The notes below the pieces were generated by a model. The model saw only the letters and a list, made by a program, of their open reading frames with translations, made no database searches and was not told the DNA's origin. The translations under genes and the position numbers were made by a program. Below, in pieces: positions 27,811 to 38,570 of a DNA stretch of 64,000 nucleotides (position 1 is the first letter of the stretch; every line of letters begins with the position of its first letter). This DNA comes from Deltaproteobacteria bacterium (GTDB taxonomy: Bacteria > Desulfobacterota > Binatia > UTPRO1), in contig JADYZW010000006.1 in NCBI GenBank assembly GCA_020852955.1, positions 24,738 to 88,737 on the forward strand. Direction: 5' to 3'.

Positions 27811-27999
27811 AGGACAGGCGCGCCTTCGCACCCGTGGGAAGCTCGGTGATCGGCAACGCTGCATCGATCCCTCGTCGTGGCCCGAAGGTTCGAAAGAAGC
27901 GCTCGGGCGGCGGAGCAGCGATCCGGCGCGCACGCGTCGCGCGGCCCCGGAAGGGCGGACCGACGGCGCCGAGCACGTCGCCGGGGCCGCTGCGACCGC

Positions 28000-29022
28000 T
28001 CAGCCGGTCGCGGCGAGATACTGACGCGCCTCGTCGGTCACCACATAGACGAGCATCGGAACGAGGTTCCGCGTCGACTCGATCTCGGGGCGGCCGACGG
28101 GCCAGCCGAGGTAGCTGAGCCCGCGCGCCATCAGCAGGTCGGGGAGCAGCTCGAGATCGGCCGCCGGGAACGGTCGCACTTCGCGATAGCCCTCGAGATA
28201 GCCGGCGAGGGCGTCGTCGAAGCCGCCCGCCATCCGCAGGGTGTAGAGGGAGGTCGCAACCTCGAAGCCGATCCACGACCAGCCGAAGTCGTCGAAGTCG
28301 ATCACGCGCGTCGTCGCGCCGTCGACGAGGATGTTGTCGGGAACCAGGTCGCCGTGGATCAGCACGTCGGCCGGCCGTGTCGCGAGGCGCTCGCGCACGC
28401 GGTCGCGCGCGGCGAGGAGGATAGGCATCTCCTCGGCGCCGATGGCGCCAAGCTTCCAGAAGCGTCCGAAGGTCGGGGCGTCGCCGACGAGGGTGGCGAC
28501 GTTCCACGCGGGGCGGCTGAAGCGCGCGGGCTTCGGCCACGCGGCGGCGTGCGCGTGCATGCGCGCGGCGAGCCCGCCGACGGCGCGATAGAGCGCGCGG
28601 AGCCCGGCGGCGTCCGCGGCGACGCCGGCCTCGAGCGTCCCGGGAGGCTTCCCCGGCACCCAGGTCATGAGGTCGCACTGCCTGGGCTCGGGAACGCCGC
28701 CGACGCCGACCGTCGTGAGCCCGTCGCCGGTGCGCGTCGGAATGGCGGCCGGGGTCGGGATGCCGTCGGCGTCGAGCGCGCGCATCCACGCGAACTCCGA
28801 GCGGATGTCGTCGTCGCTCCGATAGCGCGGGCGGTGGACGCGCAGGATCGCCCGCGTGCCGTCGGCGGCCGTGACCAGGAACACCGCGTTCTCGCGATAC
28901 TTCACGAGCTCGACCCGCGGCGCCGCGAGATCCCAGGCGGCGAGCGCGCGGTTCGCGAGCCCGGCGAGGCGCGCCACCTGCTCGTCGGTCGCGAGCGCCG
29001 CGAAGGCCTCCGTCGTCGTCAC
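28000..29022 (-). CDS. APH-family kinase (choline/homoserine/hydroxylysine kinase-like)
   Basis: A 340-aa phosphotransferase of the APH/choline-kinase fold. The nucleotide-binding lobe (AILRVHRPRYRSDDDI), catalytic loop LIHGDLVPDNIL and metal motif VIDFDDFGWS are intact, so it should be an active small-molecule kinase. It starts at GTG 29022, overlapping the stop of the aminotransferase gene by four bases. That coupling resembles the bacterial and eukaryotic pairing of an APH-type kinase with a class III PLP phospholyase (hydroxylysine kinase with its phospholyase), so a phosphorylated amino alcohol or amino acid intermediate is the best guess. The frame is open upstream; this start is chosen for the overlap. 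Confidence 0.82.
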   Translation of the reverse strand: MTTTEAFAALATDEQVARLAGLANRALAAWDLAAPRVELVKYRENAVFLVTAADGTRAILRVHRPRYRSDDDIRSEFAWMRALDADGIPTPAAIPTRTGDGLTTVGVGGVPEPRQCDLMTWVPGKPPGTLEAGVAADAAGLRALYRAVGGLAARMHAHAAAWPKPARFSRPAWNVATLVGDAPTFGRFWKLGAIGAEEMPILLAARDRVRERLATRPADVLIHGDLVPDNILVDGATTRVIDFDDFGWSWIGFEVATSLYTLRMAGGFDDALAGYLEGYREVRPFPAADLELLPDLLMARGLSYLGWPVGRPEIESTRNLVPMLVYVVTDEARQYLAATG

Positions 29023-30281
29023 GCGATCTCGCGCTCCACGTCGCCGAGCGCGAGGTCGAGGCGACGGAGCAGCTCGTCGCAGTACTCGTCGTCGACCAGG
29101 AGGCCGACCTTGAACTGCAGGACCGACGGCGCGAAGCCCGCGAACATCGCCCACACGCCGCGCGGATAGAGCGCCCGCGAGAGCTGCATGCCGCCGAGCT
29201 CGCTCGCCGTCTCGAGGCCGATCACGACGCCGCGCTGGCGGACGCCGACCAGGTACGGATGGCGGGCGCGGAGCGCCGCGAGCCCGGCCGCGACCCGCTC
29301 CGCGGTGCGGCGCACGCCCGCGAGCACCGCGGGGTCCGAGCAGAGATCGAGGACGCGCGACGCCACCCGGCAGCCGAGCTCGGCGCCGCCGAAGGTCGAC
29401 ACGTAGCCCCAGCCCTGCTCGCCGAGCCACGCACCCGCCCGCCGGGTCATCACGACCGCCGAGATCGGATAGAGCCCGCCCGAGAGACCCTTGCCCGTCA
29501 CGAGCAGATCGGGCTCGACGCCGAAGCCTTCGACGCCCCAGAGATCGCCCGTGCGTCCGAGGCCGGTCTGCACCTCGTCGGCGACGTAGAAGGTCCCGTA
29601 GCGCTCGCAGAGCGCCTTCACCCCGGCGAGGTAGCCGTCGGAGGGCACCGGGAATCCGTAGGTCGCCGGCATCGTCTCCATGAGCACGCCCGCGACGTCT
29701 CCCGGCGCGAGCACGCGCGCCATCGCGTCGAGGTCGTCGAACGGGACCGTCAGGAACTCGCTCGGGTAGTCGGAGAGGAAGTAGCGCGCCATGTCGTCGC
29801 GGCCGGCGGCGGCCCCGAGACCGGCGCGGCCGTGGAAGGCTTCCTCGAGGGCGACGATCTTCCGCCGGCCGGTCGCGCGCCGCGCCACCCGGATCGCGAG
29901 GTCGTTCGCCTCGCTGCCCGAGGGCACGAAGACCGAATAGTGGAGGTCGCCGGGGGTCAGCCGCGCAAGCTTTTCGGCGAGCTCGCCGCGCGCCTCGGAC
30001 GGAAAGTGGTGGTTCCCGACGTCGAGCGTCTCGAGGCCGGCGCGCAGCGTCTCGACGAGCACCGGGTGGCGGTGGCCGAGATTGTAGGTGCCGCCGTTCA
30101 GGTGCAGGTCGAGGAGCTCGTGCCCGTCGAGATCCCAGATGCGGTAGCCCTCGCGTCTGCCGATCACGAGCGGGACGCCGAGGCTCTCCCACGCGGCGGC
30201 GCGGGCGGGCATGAGGTACTCGCGGCAGAGCTCCTGGGCGCGGCGCTTGCGGGCGGACGGCGACGACGGATCGGTAGCCAT
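29019..30281 (-). CDS. Class III PLP-dependent aminotransferase or phospholyase
   Basis: A 420-aa fold-type I PLP enzyme of the class III aminotransferase family. PLP-related motifs are visible: PSGSEANDLAIRVARR, EEAFHGRAG, VADEVQTGLGRTG and the Schiff-base lysine in VTGKGLSGGLYP. The start ATG 30281 has a GGAGGAG ribosome-binding site. The family includes glyoxylate/pyruvate transaminases, glutamate semialdehyde aminomutase and phospholyases acting on phosphoethanolamine or phosphohydroxylysine. The four-base overlap with an APH-type kinase supports the phospholyase option but does not prove it. Confidence 0.87.
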   Translation of the reverse strand: MATDPSSPSARKRRAQELCREYLMPARAAAWESLGVPLVIGRREGYRIWDLDGHELLDLHLNGGTYNLGHRHPVLVETLRAGLETLDVGNHHFPSEARGELAEKLARLTPGDLHYSVFVPSGSEANDLAIRVARRATGRRKIVALEEAFHGRAGLGAAAGRDDMARYFLSDYPSEFLTVPFDDLDAMARVLAPGDVAGVLMETMPATYGFPVPSDGYLAGVKALCERYGTFYVADEVQTGLGRTGDLWGVEGFGVEPDLLVTGKGLSGGLYPISAVVMTRRAGAWLGEQGWGYVSTFGGAELGCRVASRVLDLCSDPAVLAGVRRTAERVAAGLAALRARHPYLVGVRQRGVVIGLETASELGGMQLSRALYPRGVWAMFAGFAPSVLQFKVGLLVDDEYCDELLRRLDLALGDVEREIA

Positions 30282-30392
30282 GGCTCCTCCTGCCACGGCG
30301 GCGCGTTTCGCGAAACCGGCCCTCCGGCGCGCGCGCGATCGCCCCGGCGTCCGCGTGGGGTCGCCGCGCATCGGCTGATGCCCGTCGCCGGT

Positions 30393-31115
30393 CTATCGCA
30401 ACAGCGACCGCAAACCCGCCGCCACCTTGGCGGCCACCGCCGCGACGCCGGCGTCGTCGCGGAGCAGCCCGTTGTTGACCTCGAGCTCGACGTAGCGGAG
30501 CGCGTGGCGCGCGCCGTGGACGCGCGCCGAGTAGATGAGGCCGTCGAGCCCGGAGTAGGGCTCGTTGTGGCGCACGACGAGGCCGGTCGCCGCGAGCGCG
30601 CCGGCGAGCGCGCCGGCGAGGCCGACGTGGTCGTCGTAGAGCACGCCGACCTCGAGCGCGCGCCGCCGGCCGCGCAGCTCCGGCGTGAAGCTGTGGATGC
30701 TCACGAGGATCGTCGCGTCGCACCGGGCACCGAGCACCTCGTCGATCGCGGCATGGTACGGCGCGTGCCAGCGCGCAACGCGGTCGGCACGCGCCGCCGC
30801 ATCGAGCGCGCGGTTCCCCGGCACGACGACGCCATGGGTCTCCTCGACGATCAGGTCGTGATCGTCGAGGCCGCGGTTGCAGTCGACGACGAGCCGCGAG
30901 CAGCCGCTCTCGACGACCGGCGCGGCGAACGCCGCGGCGAGCGCGCGCGCGAGCGCCGCGGCCCCGATGTCCCACGCCACGTGATCGGCGAGCGCCGCGG
31001 ATCCGAGCCCGAGGCCCGCGTACTCGTCGGGCACCGCCGCCGACGCATGCTCGACGGTGAACACGAACGGGGCGCGTCTCTCGCCGGCGCGGACGTGGAA
31101 CGGGGCGTGCGGCAC
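30393..31115 (-). CDS. N-formylglutamate amidohydrolase family protein
   Basis: A 240-aa protein of the N-formylglutamate deformylase (HutG2-like) family, which hydrolyses N-formyl-amino acids. Motifs are FVFTVEHASAAVPDEY near the start, DCNRGLDD, ILVSIHSFTPELRG and VELEVNNGLL; His and Glu residues in these are candidate zinc ligands. No histidine-utilisation genes are nearby, so the substrate may be another N-formyl or amide compound. The upstream frame is open for over 1.6 kb, antisense to the acyl-CoA synthetase gene, so the start is a judgement; GTG 31115 sits at the beginning of the conserved domain. A 111-base gap separates it from the aminotransferase start. Confidence 0.78.
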   Translation of the reverse strand: MPHAPFHVRAGERRAPFVFTVEHASAAVPDEYAGLGLGSAALADHVAWDIGAAALARALAAAFAAPVVESGCSRLVVDCNRGLDDHDLIVEETHGVVVPGNRALDAAARADRVARWHAPYHAAIDEVLGARCDATILVSIHSFTPELRGRRRALEVGVLYDDHVGLAGALAGALAATGLVVRHNEPYSGLDGLIYSARVHGARHALRYVELEVNNGLLRDDAGVAAVAAKVAAGLRSLLR

Positions 31116-31223
31116 GCGGTTTCGTACTATGCCGCCCCGTACCGCGCCATCGACCACCACGGCGGCATGATGCGCCCGCTCCGCTGGCGCCACCCGCGCC
31201 GGCCGCGCTAAGACGGCCCGACC

Positions 31224-32852
31224 ATGCACCTCCACTTCGGAACCATCTGGGAAGCCGTCGCCGACGCGACGCCCGACGCCCTCGCGGTCGTCCACGGAAC
31301 GCGCCGGATCGCGTGGCGCGACTACGACCTGCGCGCCGCCCGCCTCGCGCGGGCGCTCCTCGACGTCGGCCTCGGAGCGCACAGCAAGGTCGGCATGTAC
31401 CTCTACAACTCGCCCGAGTACTGCGAGACCAACTTCGCCGCGATGAAGATCCGCGGCATCCCGGTCAACGTGAACTACCGCTACCTCGACGACGAGCTCG
31501 CGTATCTGATCGACAACTCCGACATGGAGGCGCTCGTGTACCACGCCTCGCTCGCCGACCGCGTCGCCGCCGTGCGCACGCGCGCGCCGCGCGTGAAGCT
31601 CTTCGTCGAGGTCGACGACGGGCCTGGAGCGGACGGCGCGGTCCGGGTCGAGGGGGCCGTGCGCTACGAGGCGATCCAGTCGAGCGTCGCGCCCGCGGCG
31701 CGGATCGCACCGCGGGGCGACGAGATCTACATGCTCTACACCGGCGGCACGACCGGCATGCCGAAGGGCGTAATGTACTCGATGGCCGAGTTCGCCGGGT
31801 TCTTCCTGAAGACCTATCCGTCGATGATCGGCCAGCCGAGGATCCCGGACGCGGCGCACCTGCCGGAGATCGCCAAGCGGACGCGCGCGGACGGCACCGC
31901 GTGGGTCAGCATGTCCGGCCCGCCGCTCATGCACGGCACCGGCTGCTGGCTCGGCATGATGGTGCCGCACATGCTCGGCGGCACCGCCGTGCTGCTCGAG
32001 AGCACGTCGCTCGATCCGGTCGAGCTCTGGTCGGTCGTCGAGCGCGAGCGCGTGAACCTCGTCGTGGTGGTCGGCGACGCCTTCGCGAAACCCCTGCTGC
32101 GCACCCTCGAGGATGCCCCCGGGCGCTTCGAGCTCTCGTGCCTCCGGCTCATGGTGTCGTCGGGGACGATGTTCTCGCTCGAGGTGAAGCAGGGGCTCGT
32201 GAAGCACATGCCGGGCCTGACGATCGTCGACGTCCTCGGCTCGACCGAGGGCGGCATGGGGCAGTCGACGGTGCGCGCCGGCATGACCGCCGAGACCGCG
32301 CGCTTCAAGCTGAACCCGACCACCAAGGTCTTCACCGAGGACGGCCGCGAGGTGGCGCCGGGATCGGGAGAGATCGGCCTCGTCGCCAACGGCGGCATGG
32401 TGCCGCTCGGCTACTTCAAGGACCCCGAGAAGTCGGCGCGCACGTTCCGCGAGGTAGGCGGCGTGCGCTACGCCTTTCCCGGCGACATGGCGACCGTCGA
32501 GGCGGACGGCCGCATCACGCTCCTCGGGCGCGGCTCGCACTGCATCAACACCGGCGGCGAGAAGGTCTTCCCCGAGGAGGTCGAGGAGGCCCTGAAGGCG
32601 CACCCGGCGGTCGAAGATTCGCTGGTCTTCGGCCTCCCGGACGAGCGCTTCGGCCAGCGCGTGGTCGGCGTCGCCGCGCTCGCGGCCGGCGCCACCGACA
32701 CGCCGGCCGCGATCCTCGCCGAGACCAAGCGCCGCCTCGCCCACTACAAGATCCCGAAGGATCTCCTCGTGGTCGAGCGGGTGCCGCGCGCCCCGAACGG
32801 CAAGCCCGACTACGCCGCCGCCAAGCGGATGTTCGAATCGACCCTCCGTTAG
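31224..32852 (+). CDS. Acyl-CoA synthetase (AMP-forming)
   Basis: A 542-aa adenylate-forming ligase activating a carboxylic acid to its CoA thioester. The P-loop-like motif YTGGTTGMPKGVMYS, the SVEGxMGQ-type motif STEGGMGQS, the hinge region GDMATVEADGRITLLGRG, INTGGEKVFPEEVEEAL, and the C-terminal catalytic lysine in RAPNGKPDY are all present. Best match is the FadD3/steroid-side-chain-like group seen in Actinobacteria and related hydrocarbon or sterol degraders. The substrate is not determined. Stands alone, divergent from the amidohydrolase. Confidence 0.9.
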   Translation: MHLHFGTIWEAVADATPDALAVVHGTRRIAWRDYDLRAARLARALLDVGLGAHSKVGMYLYNSPEYCETNFAAMKIRGIPVNVNYRYLDDELAYLIDNSDMEALVYHASLADRVAAVRTRAPRVKLFVEVDDGPGADGAVRVEGAVRYEAIQSSVAPAARIAPRGDEIYMLYTGGTTGMPKGVMYSMAEFAGFFLKTYPSMIGQPRIPDAAHLPEIAKRTRADGTAWVSMSGPPLMHGTGCWLGMMVPHMLGGTAVLLESTSLDPVELWSVVERERVNLVVVVGDAFAKPLLRTLEDAPGRFELSCLRLMVSSGTMFSLEVKQGLVKHMPGLTIVDVLGSTEGGMGQSTVRAGMTAETARFKLNPTTKVFTEDGREVAPGSGEIGLVANGGMVPLGYFKDPEKSARTFREVGGVRYAFPGDMATVEADGRITLLGRGSHCINTGGEKVFPEEVEEALKAHPAVEDSLVFGLPDERFGQRVVGVAALAAGATDTPAAILAETKRRLAHYKIPKDLLVVERVPRAPNGKPDYAAAKRMFESTLR

Positions 32853-32934
32853 CGGCCGCGCGCCGAGGACGTCGCGGATGCCGTTCCCGATGGTCCGGTC
32901 GCCGCGGGAAAGAGAAATCGCGCCGCCACGGGCG

Positions 32935-32964
32935 CCCGCGCCCCCGCGCCCCCGCGCCCCCGCG
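32935..32964. repeat. Short CCCCCGCG tandem repeat
   Basis: Three complete copies of the 8-base unit CCCCCGCG (32941-32964), preceded by a partial copy (CCCGCG). It sits in the gap between the convergent acyl-CoA synthetase and pectate-lyase-like genes and ends three bases before the latter's stop. Probably a slippage-prone simple repeat with no assigned role. Confidence 0.6.
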
Positions 32965-32966
32965 AC

Positions 32967-34055
32967 TCAGCGGCCGGAGGCGCCGGGAGCGAGGCGCAGC
33001 GGCTCGGTCTCGCTCACCTTCCAGCCGCTCGTCGCCTTCACGTAGGCGGCGTCGACGCCGTCGCGCGGCAGGCAGCCGGCGCGCGCGCGCACGACCTTCT
33101 CCATCTCGGCGATCGGGAGCGTCGTGACCTTCGGGGCGGGGATCGGCGCCGACGCGGTGCCGGCGACGAGCGGCTCGACGGCGCCGCGCACGGCGTTCTC
33201 CGAGAGATACACCGCTCCGGCGCCCTTCAAGCGCAGCGCCGCGTGCGGCTTCCCGCCGATCGACCTGGCGTACGGCGAAAGCGCGAAGAGCGAGCCGACG
33301 ACGTTGCCCGTGGCGCCGTCCTCGAATCGGCTCCCCCACTCGCCCCAGTCCTCGACGATGACGTTCCGGACGTCGGCGACGATCGCGCCGGAGATGATCG
33401 GGCTCCGGATCGCGCTCTTCATGAGCCAGTTGTGATGCAGCGAGATGTTGTCGGTGCCTGCGTACTTGCAATAGATCGCGCGCGTCGCGCCGGCGACCAG
33501 GCTGTACTGCACGGTGACGTCGTGGGCGCCGTAGCCGATCGAGATGCCGTCGTCGTGGGCTCCGGTCGACGATACGTGGGCCACGACCACGCGGTACGCC
33601 TCCGGTCCGTCGACGCGCAGGTTGTCGTCGCCGTTGCGGAGGCGGAGGTCGCGCACGATCACGTCGTTGGTCCGGATGTCGAGGATCGCCGAGCCCTCCT
33701 TCATCGCCGAGCCGTCGAGCGTGGCGCCGCCGCCGTCGATCGTCAGGTTCGGCTTCCCGAGGATCGGGAGCTTCTTCCCGATGCGGATCGGCGTCGTGAC
33801 CGCGAAGCGGATGATCGCGTTCCCGCTCGCCGCCGCGTCGGCGAAGGCGGCGCGCACGGCGTCTTCCGTGGGCTCGCTGATGGTGATCACGCGGCCGCCC
33901 GCGCCGCCCGTGGTCTCGGCGCCGAAGCCTTCGAGCGGCTCGCGGCCCGCGGGCGGCAGCGAGCTCGGCGCCAGGCCGAGGTGCGAGCACGCGGACGCCG
34001 CGCAGGCCAGCGTCACCATCGTCACGGCGAGGAGGGTGCGCACGCGGGCCACCAT
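32967..34055 (-). CDS. Pectate lyase-like parallel beta-helix lipoprotein
   Basis: A 362-aa protein with a lipoprotein signal peptide (ACAASACS, candidate lipobox Cys at about residue 23) and a right-handed parallel beta-helix of the polysaccharide lyase family 1 type. Helix-repeat sequence is visible (LTIDGGGATLDG, VIVRDLRLRNGDDNLRV, GAHDDGISIGYG, HDVTVQYSLV, ISLHHNWLMKSAIRSP). The region around IRSPII aligns with the PL1 segment carrying the catalytic arginine. Whether it degrades pectin, another uronic polymer or only binds carbohydrate is unknown. ATG 34055 is chosen because the signal peptide begins there. Confidence 0.75.
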   Translation of the reverse strand: MVARVRTLLAVTMVTLACAASACSHLGLAPSSLPPAGREPLEGFGAETTGGAGGRVITISEPTEDAVRAAFADAAASGNAIIRFAVTTPIRIGKKLPILGKPNLTIDGGGATLDGSAMKEGSAILDIRTNDVIVRDLRLRNGDDNLRVDGPEAYRVVVAHVSSTGAHDDGISIGYGAHDVTVQYSLVAGATRAIYCKYAGTDNISLHHNWLMKSAIRSPIISGAIVADVRNVIVEDWGEWGSRFEDGATGNVVGSLFALSPYARSIGGKPHAALRLKGAGAVYLSENAVRGAVEPLVAGTASAPIPAPKVTTLPIAEMEKVVRARAGCLPRDGVDAAYVKATSGWKVSETEPLRLAPGASGR

Positions 34056-34140
34056 AGCGCCGCCGGCGGCGGCGTACAGCCCAGGATGGGTTGCGCCCCC
34101 CGGTCGCGAGGGGCACAGTGACACCCCTGGGGAGGAGCTC

Positions 34141-36822
<2,682 letters not shown>

Positions 36823-37183
36823 CGCATGGCGCGCGACGCGGATGGATCGGATGATCCGCGCCGCACGCCGTCCGCGCCGCCAGGCGGCGGCCCTGTGCCC
36901 GATCGCATGGCGTCCGCTCGGCGGACCGCGCCGGCACCGCATCGGATCGCACGCGTGATGTCATGCGGCCCCACATACGAGCGCGCCTGCGAACCCCTCT
37001 GACGCGCCTCGTCCAGATCCCGACTGCATGGCCTAATATGGCGCACCACCTCGGATTTTTGCTTGCATCCCGGGATTTTTCGTGTACAAGCGCCCGGAGC
37101 CGTTTGGGACTGGCAGAGCCGTGGACCGGCCCGGTACCGTTCGTGGGGTGGGGTGGAAGGTCGACGGGGATTCAGGGGGTGCA
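36823..37183. promoter_or_regulatory. Intergenic region with possible mltD promoter and 20-bp-spaced direct repeat
   Basis: A 361-base gap between aconitase and the lytic transglycosylase, less GC-rich than its surroundings around 37030-37090. It holds a direct repeat: GGATTTTT occurs at 37053-37060 and 37073-37080, exactly two helical turns apart. A weak sigma70-like pair, TTGCTT (37059-37064) and TGTACA (37083-37088) with an 18-base spacer, overlaps it. Short GC-rich inverted repeats near 36850-36890 may act in termination after acnA, but no T tract follows. I see no supported gene here. Confidence 0.35.
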
Positions 37184-38464
37184 ATGACGAACGCGTGGGG
37201 AAACGGGTGGGTCCGCCGAGGCGGTCCGTTCATCGTGCTTCCCTTGGTTGCGATGCTGGCCAGTGGCTGCTTCCACGTCGGTCCGAGTGCGAAGCAGGCA
37301 ATGACGAGCGCCGCCCCGGGAGCGGAAGCCGCAGCGAAAGCCAACGCCCAGCACCAAGCGGCCTCGACGTTGGGCGACGTCGAGAACCCGGCGGTCCAGA
37401 GCCGCGTCGCGGCCTTCCAGACCCATCTCCGCGGCTTCTTCGACGGCGCCCTCACCCGCGGGGCCAAGTATTTGCCGTCCATGCGGGACATCCTCGTGCG
37501 CGAGGGGTTGCCGGCCGATCTCGCGTACCTGCCGCTCATCGAGAGCGGCTACCGGCCGAAGGCCGTGTCCCCGGCCGGCGCCGCCGGTCCGTGGCAGTTC
37601 ATTCCGGAGACCGGCCGGCGCTACGGGCTCCGCATCGATTCGCTGGTCGACGAACGCCGCGACCCGATCAGGTCGACGCAGGCCGCATCGGCGTACTTGA
37701 AGGACCTGCACGAGATGTTCGGCGACTGGGAACTCTCCCTCGCCGCCTATAATACGGGTGAATACCGGGTCGCCCGCATCCTCGCGAACAAGGACGTCGA
37801 GGACTACTGGGACATGCGCGAGCGCGGGTACCTGCCGAGCGAGACGTCGGCGTACGTGCCGAAGTTCCTCGCGGCGGTGCAGATCGCGAAGGCGCCCGAG
37901 GACTACGGGTTCGAAACACCGACCCATACCCCGGAGCCCTACGAGATGGTCGACGTCGATCGCACGGTGTCCTTGCGGGCGGCCGCCGACATGTGCGGCC
38001 TCTCCGCGAACGAGCTCGCCGAGCTGAATCCGGCGCTCCGGAGCGGGATCACGCCGAGCGGCTACTCGCTGCGCGTACCCGTCGGCAAGGCCGAGCCGCT
38101 CCGCATCGGCCTCGCCACCTACGTCGAGCCGGTACACCCGCGCCGCGAGGTCGTGCGCAGCGCTCGCGGCGGGCGCAACGGCCGGAGCATCGCCAAGGGC
38201 GGCCGCAGCACTGCCGTCGCGCAGGGCAAGCGGAGCGCGACGCGAGTCGCCCGCACGGCGCCGCAGCGTTACCAGCGCGGCCGCCGCGACGTGCAGACCG
38301 CCCGCAGAAGTTCGGCGCAGGTCCGCGAGGCCAAGCTCGACAGGTCGAAACGCACCATCGAGCGCGCGAAGCCGGCGAAGCGCCCGTCAGCGAAGAAGCC
38401 GGCGAAGTCCGGAGCGACCGCCAAGCCTGCGACGAAGGCCGCGTCCGGCAAACGACGCGGCTGA
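37184..38464 (+). CDS. MltD-like lytic transglycosylase lipoprotein with basic C-terminal tail
   Basis: A 426-aa murein-cleaving enzyme. Lipobox LASGC (Cys29) anchors it to a membrane. The GH23 domain has the catalytic Glu120 in YLPLIESGYRPKAVSP, then AGPWQFIPETGRRYGL and AAYNTGEYRV. A LysM-like segment (about residues 265-300, RAAADMCGLSANELAELNPA) follows. The last 110 or so residues are an Arg/Lys/Ala/Ser-rich, histone-H1-like tail (e.g. KPAKRPSAKKPAKSG), which is unusual for this family and could bind teichoic-acid-like, LPS or nucleic-acid polyanions. ATG 37184 starts the signal peptide. Confidence 0.87.
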   Translation: MTNAWGNGWVRRGGPFIVLPLVAMLASGCFHVGPSAKQAMTSAAPGAEAAAKANAQHQAASTLGDVENPAVQSRVAAFQTHLRGFFDGALTRGAKYLPSMRDILVREGLPADLAYLPLIESGYRPKAVSPAGAAGPWQFIPETGRRYGLRIDSLVDERRDPIRSTQAASAYLKDLHEMFGDWELSLAAYNTGEYRVARILANKDVEDYWDMRERGYLPSETSAYVPKFLAAVQIAKAPEDYGFETPTHTPEPYEMVDVDRTVSLRAAADMCGLSANELAELNPALRSGITPSGYSLRVPVGKAEPLRIGLATYVEPVHPRREVVRSARGGRNGRSIAKGGRSTAVAQGKRSATRVARTAPQRYQRGRRDVQTARRSSAQVREAKLDRSKRTIERAKPAKRPSAKKPAKSGATAKPATKAASGKRRG

Positions 38465-38570
38465 GGTCCGGTCTTCCGACGTGACGCTCCGCGGGTCTAC
38501 CTCGTAGGCTCGCGAACGTGCTGCCTGCTCGTGCGTCGAGACACTTGGATGAGCTTCGGGGAGCTCCGCC

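Noticed and set aside
32935..32964. The CCCCCGCG repeat as a possible CRISPR-like array
   Set aside because: Unit is 8 bases with no spacers; it is a simple tandem repeat.
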